Shown here piece by piece: positions 60,925 through 64,000 of a stretch of 64,000 bases of DNA. The notes beneath the pieces are model-generated. The model worked only from the letters and a program-made list of their open reading frames with translations, had not been told where the DNA came from and searched no databases. Each line of letters begins with the position of its first letter. The stretch's first letter is position 1. A program made the position numbers and the translations under genes. Source of the DNA: an uncultured Bacteroidota bacterium (lineage in GTDB: Bacteria > Bacteroidota > Bacteroidia > Flavobacteriales > Flavobacteriaceae); the NCBI GenBank assembly GCA_902518355.1, contig CABYFY010000005.1:62001-126000 (forward strand). Direction: 5' to 3'.

Positions 60925-61983
60925 TTAATATTGGTACACCATTGCATTAATATGCATTCCAGCACCTACACTAGCAAAAATAATTTTATCACCCTTCTCA
61001 ATTTTATGGTCCCCAAGTTTATTTTTTACAATTAAATCAAACATTGTTGGTACTGTTGCCACTGAACTGTTACCGAAGCGATCTACGGTAAGGGGCATAA
61101 TTTTCTCGGGAGATTCTTCATTGAAAAGTTTATATAATCTTTTAACTATCGCATCATCCATTTTAGCATTTGCTTGATGAATTAAAATCTTTTTTATTTC
61201 CGAAATATCGGTATTAGCTAAATCTAAGCATTCTTTCATGGCAGAAGGGACATTTGTTAAAGCAAATTCATAAACTTTTCGCCCCCTCATTTTAATATAT
61301 TTAGTTTTTTCATCAGCCTGAGGATTATAAGATTTCCCGTAAAAAAGATAAAAAACTTCATCATCTGTGTAAGTTGCTGTGTTATGAGATAAAATACCAC
61401 CTTCTTCATCTGTCTTTTCAATTATTGTAGCACCTGCTCCGTCTGCAAAAATCATGGAGTCTCTATCATTAACGTCAACAACCCTTGATAATGTATCTGC
61501 TCCGATTACTAGACATCTTTCAGCCATTCCAGCTTTAATAAAACCATAACCTTGAATCACACCTTCAAGCCACCCTGGACATCCAAATAAAATATCATAT
61601 GCTACACATTTTGGATTTTTTATTTTTAATAAATTTTTAACCCTTACAGCTAAACTGGGAAATACATCAACTTGTGTTGAATTATTACTAGCATTACCAA
61701 AATTATGAGCTAGTATGATGTAATCAATTTTCTCAGGATCAACTTTTGAGTTTTTAATGGCTTCTTTTGCTGCTAAATAGGCTATATCCGAAGTATTTAA
61801 TTCATCTTTCGCATATCTTCTTTCTCTAATTCCAGTTATCTTCTGAAACTTTTCAATAATTTCTTCATTTTTTGTTTCAATTCGATTTCCCTCATTATCA
61901 AAAAAATTTCTGTCTAAAAATTTAGAATTGTCCTGCACAATTTCTGGAATATAGGATCCAGTTCCGGTTATTTTAATGTTCAT
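60925..61983 (-). CDS. 3-oxoacyl-ACP synthase III-like (KAS III / FabH family)
   Basis: Cys-His-Asn triad contexts ILFGCPGWLEG, ILIHQANAKM and RFGNSSVATVPTM; ITGIRERRYA. Confidence 0.9.
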   Translation of the reverse strand: MNIKITGTGSYIPEIVQDNSKFLDRNFFDNEGNRIETKNEEIIEKFQKITGIRERRYAKDELNTSDIAYLAAKEAIKNSKVDPEKIDYIILAHNFGNASNNSTQVDVFPSLAVRVKNLLKIKNPKCVAYDILFGCPGWLEGVIQGYGFIKAGMAERCLVIGADTLSRVVDVNDRDSMIFADGAGATIIEKTDEEGGILSHNTATYTDDEVFYLFYGKSYNPQADEKTKYIKMRGRKVYEFALTNVPSAMKECLDLANTDISEIKKILIHQANAKMDDAIVKRLYKLFNEESPEKIMPLTVDRFGNSSVATVPTMFDLIVKNKLGDHKIEKGDKIIFASVGAGMHINAMVYQY

Positions 61984-62040
61984 TTACAAATGAATTTTTA
62001 ATTAAGGTAAACTTATTAAATAATAGCGATTTTTGGAAAA

Positions 62041-64000
62041 TTAATCAGCATATAATTCTATCGGTGTACAACTACAAACTAGATTACGATCGCCGTATGC
62101 ATCATTAACTCTTCTAACTGGTGGCCAGAATTTATTTTCTTTAATATAATCTAAAGCGAATGCAGCTTTTTCTCTCGAATAGTTAAAGCTCCATTTGTCA
62201 GAAGTTACCATTTCAAGCGTGTGTGGAGAATTCTTTAATAAATTATTTTCTTCGGAGGGTTTACAGAGAATAATTTCTTCTTTGATTGAAATCATAGCAT
62301 CACAAAATCTATCAATTTCCTCTTTGTTTTCACTTTCAGTTGGCTCAATCATCATTGTACCTGCAACAGGGAAAGAAACCGTCGGCGCATGAAATCCGTA
62401 GTCCATTAACCTCTTAGCAATATCAACTACTTCAATACCATAATCTTTAAATGGTCTACAATCAATTATCATTTCATGAGCAGATCTTCCTAGTTCACCG
62501 GTATATAGAATATCAAAGCTACCATGAAGTCTTTCTTTGATATAATTGGCATTCAATATTGCAATTTTAGTGGCTTTTGTTAGCCCATCTGACCCCAACA
62601 TTGATATATATCCATATGAAATTAAACACGCTAGAGCAGATCCAAATGGCGCAGCTGAAATTGAAGAAATCGCTTTATCCCCTCCGGTTTTGATAATTGG
62701 GTTTGAAGGTAAGAAAGGACTTAGGTGTTTTGCTACACAGATTGGTCCGACTCCAGGCCCACCACCTCCATGAGGAATAGCAAATGTTTTGTGTAGATTT
62801 AAATGACAAACATCAGCTCCTATAATTTTTGGATTTGTAAGACCCACTTGTGCATTCATATTAGCTCCATCCATATATACTTGTCCACCGTTTTTATGGA
62901 TGATTTCTGTTATTTTTAAAATATCAGATTCAAAAACTCCATGCGTTGATGGATAAGTAATCATTAATGCACCCAATGTATCTTTATACTCAACTGCCTT
63001 TTGTTCAAGGTCTGAGACATCTATATTTCCATTATCAGATGATTTGACAACAACGACTTCCATTCCAGCCATAACAGCACTTGCAGGATTAGTGCCATGA
63101 GCCGATGATGGAATGAGGCATACTTTTCTATCAAAATCTCCGTTATTTTCGTGATATGCTTTTATTACCATTAGGCCGGCATATTCTCCTTGAGCACCTG
63201 AGTTTGGTTGTAATGAAACAGCATCAAAACCTGTAATTTCCTTAAGTTGATTTTCTAATTTCTTCAGAACTTTCTCATAACCAACAGCCTGATCTTTTGG
63301 AGCAAACGGATGAATATTTAACCATCTATTCCAGCTTAATGGAAGCATTTCAGCAGCAGCATTTAATTTCATAGTACACGAACCTAGTGAAATCATTGAA
63401 GTATTTAGGGCGAGATCCTTATTCTCAAGAAATTTTATATATCTCATCAGAGAGGTTTCTGATTTATATTTTGAGAAAACTTCATCTGTCAAAAAATCTG
63501 ATTTTCTCTGATAGTTTTTGGGGATGCTGTTCAGACTTTCAAAATTTGAAAAATTTTCCAGTTTAGTGTTTTTAGACTCAGCAAAAATTGCAATAATTTC
63601 AAATATATCATTTGTAGTTGTCGTTTCATTTATTGAAATTGAAACCAGACTATCACTTGGATAATGAAAATTTACTTTTTTTTCTAATGCTTTTCCTTTT
63701 ATAAGTTTAGAGTTACACTCTACCAGAATGGTATCAAAGAAAGATTTATTTGGTGTTTTAAAGCCAAGCAAATTTAAATTTTCTTCAAGTATACAGGCAT
63801 TTGAATGGATTTTATTTGCGATTTCTTTCAAACCGTCAGGACCATGATAAACAGCATACATACCTGCCATAACAGCAAGTAAAACTTGTGCAGTACAAAT
63901 ATTCGAGGTAGCTCTATCTCTTTTAATGTGTTGTTCTCTTGTTTGCAAGGCCATTCTAAGTGCTCTATTTCCATTTTCATCAATACTTACCCCGATTATT
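62041..64000 (-). CDS. gcvP: Glycine dehydrogenase (aminomethyl-transferring), C-terminal part; 5' end outside the window
   Basis: CHLNLHKTFAIPHGGGGPG (PLP Lys) and SLGSCTMKLNAAAEM. Frame is open to the window edge (IIGVSIDENGNRALRMALQTREQHIKRDRATSNICTAQ). Confidence 0.97.
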   Translation of the reverse strand, partial: IIGVSIDENGNRALRMALQTREQHIKRDRATSNICTAQVLLAVMAGMYAVYHGPDGLKEIANKIHSNACILEENLNLLGFKTPNKSFFDTILVECNSKLIKGKALEKKVNFHYPSDSLVSISINETTTTNDIFEIIAIFAESKNTKLENFSNFESLNSIPKNYQRKSDFLTDEVFSKYKSETSLMRYIKFLENKDLALNTSMISLGSCTMKLNAAAEMLPLSWNRWLNIHPFAPKDQAVGYEKVLKKLENQLKEITGFDAVSLQPNSGAQGEYAGLMVIKAYHENNGDFDRKVCLIPSSAHGTNPASAVMAGMEVVVVKSSDNGNIDVSDLEQKAVEYKDTLGALMITYPSTHGVFESDILKITEIIHKNGGQVYMDGANMNAQVGLTNPKIIGADVCHLNLHKTFAIPHGGGGPGVGPICVAKHLSPFLPSNPIIKTGGDKAISSISAAPFGSALACLISYGYISMLGSDGLTKATKIAILNANYIKERLHGSFDILYTGELGRSAHEMIIDCRPFKDYGIEVVDIAKRLMDYGFHAPTVSFPVAGTMMIEPTESENKEEIDRFCDAMISIKEEIILCKPSEENNLLKNSPHTLEMVTSDKWSFNYSREKAAFALDYIKENKFWPPVRRVNDAYGDRNLVCSCTPIELYAD

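Overview
This is an AT-rich window of about 64 kb from a marine-type Flavobacteriia/Bacteroidetes chromosome. It is densely packed and mostly housekeeping. It carries:
- an aromatic amino acid operon (pheA, aminotransferase, tyrA, DAHP synthase/chorismate mutase), then rsgA and dtd
- aroA, queA, rlmN, dnaG and nadE
- the gliding/T9SS genes gldB, gldC and gldKLMN
- the purH-mreBCD-mrdA-rodA cell-shape cluster
- a metal-related module (HMA-AraC regulator, TonB receptor, HMA protein)
- miaB, a sigma-54 activator, lptE-like, TPR, secG and groES-groEL
- topA, one tRNA-fMet, thrB, amt, era, der, alaS and part of gcvP

No CRISPR array, prophage, IS element or defence island was recognised. The items most worth checking are: (1) a Phe/Tyr-rich 19-aa leader peptide plus terminator just upstream of pheA, forming a complete candidate attenuator; (2) a GldN with an acidic insertion carrying calcium-binding thrombospondin type-3-like repeats; (3) an arginase-fold protein next to gldK with degenerate metal-ligand motifs; (4) a tandem pair of uncharacterised secreted paralogs. 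All homology calls come from reading the translated motifs. No database search was run.
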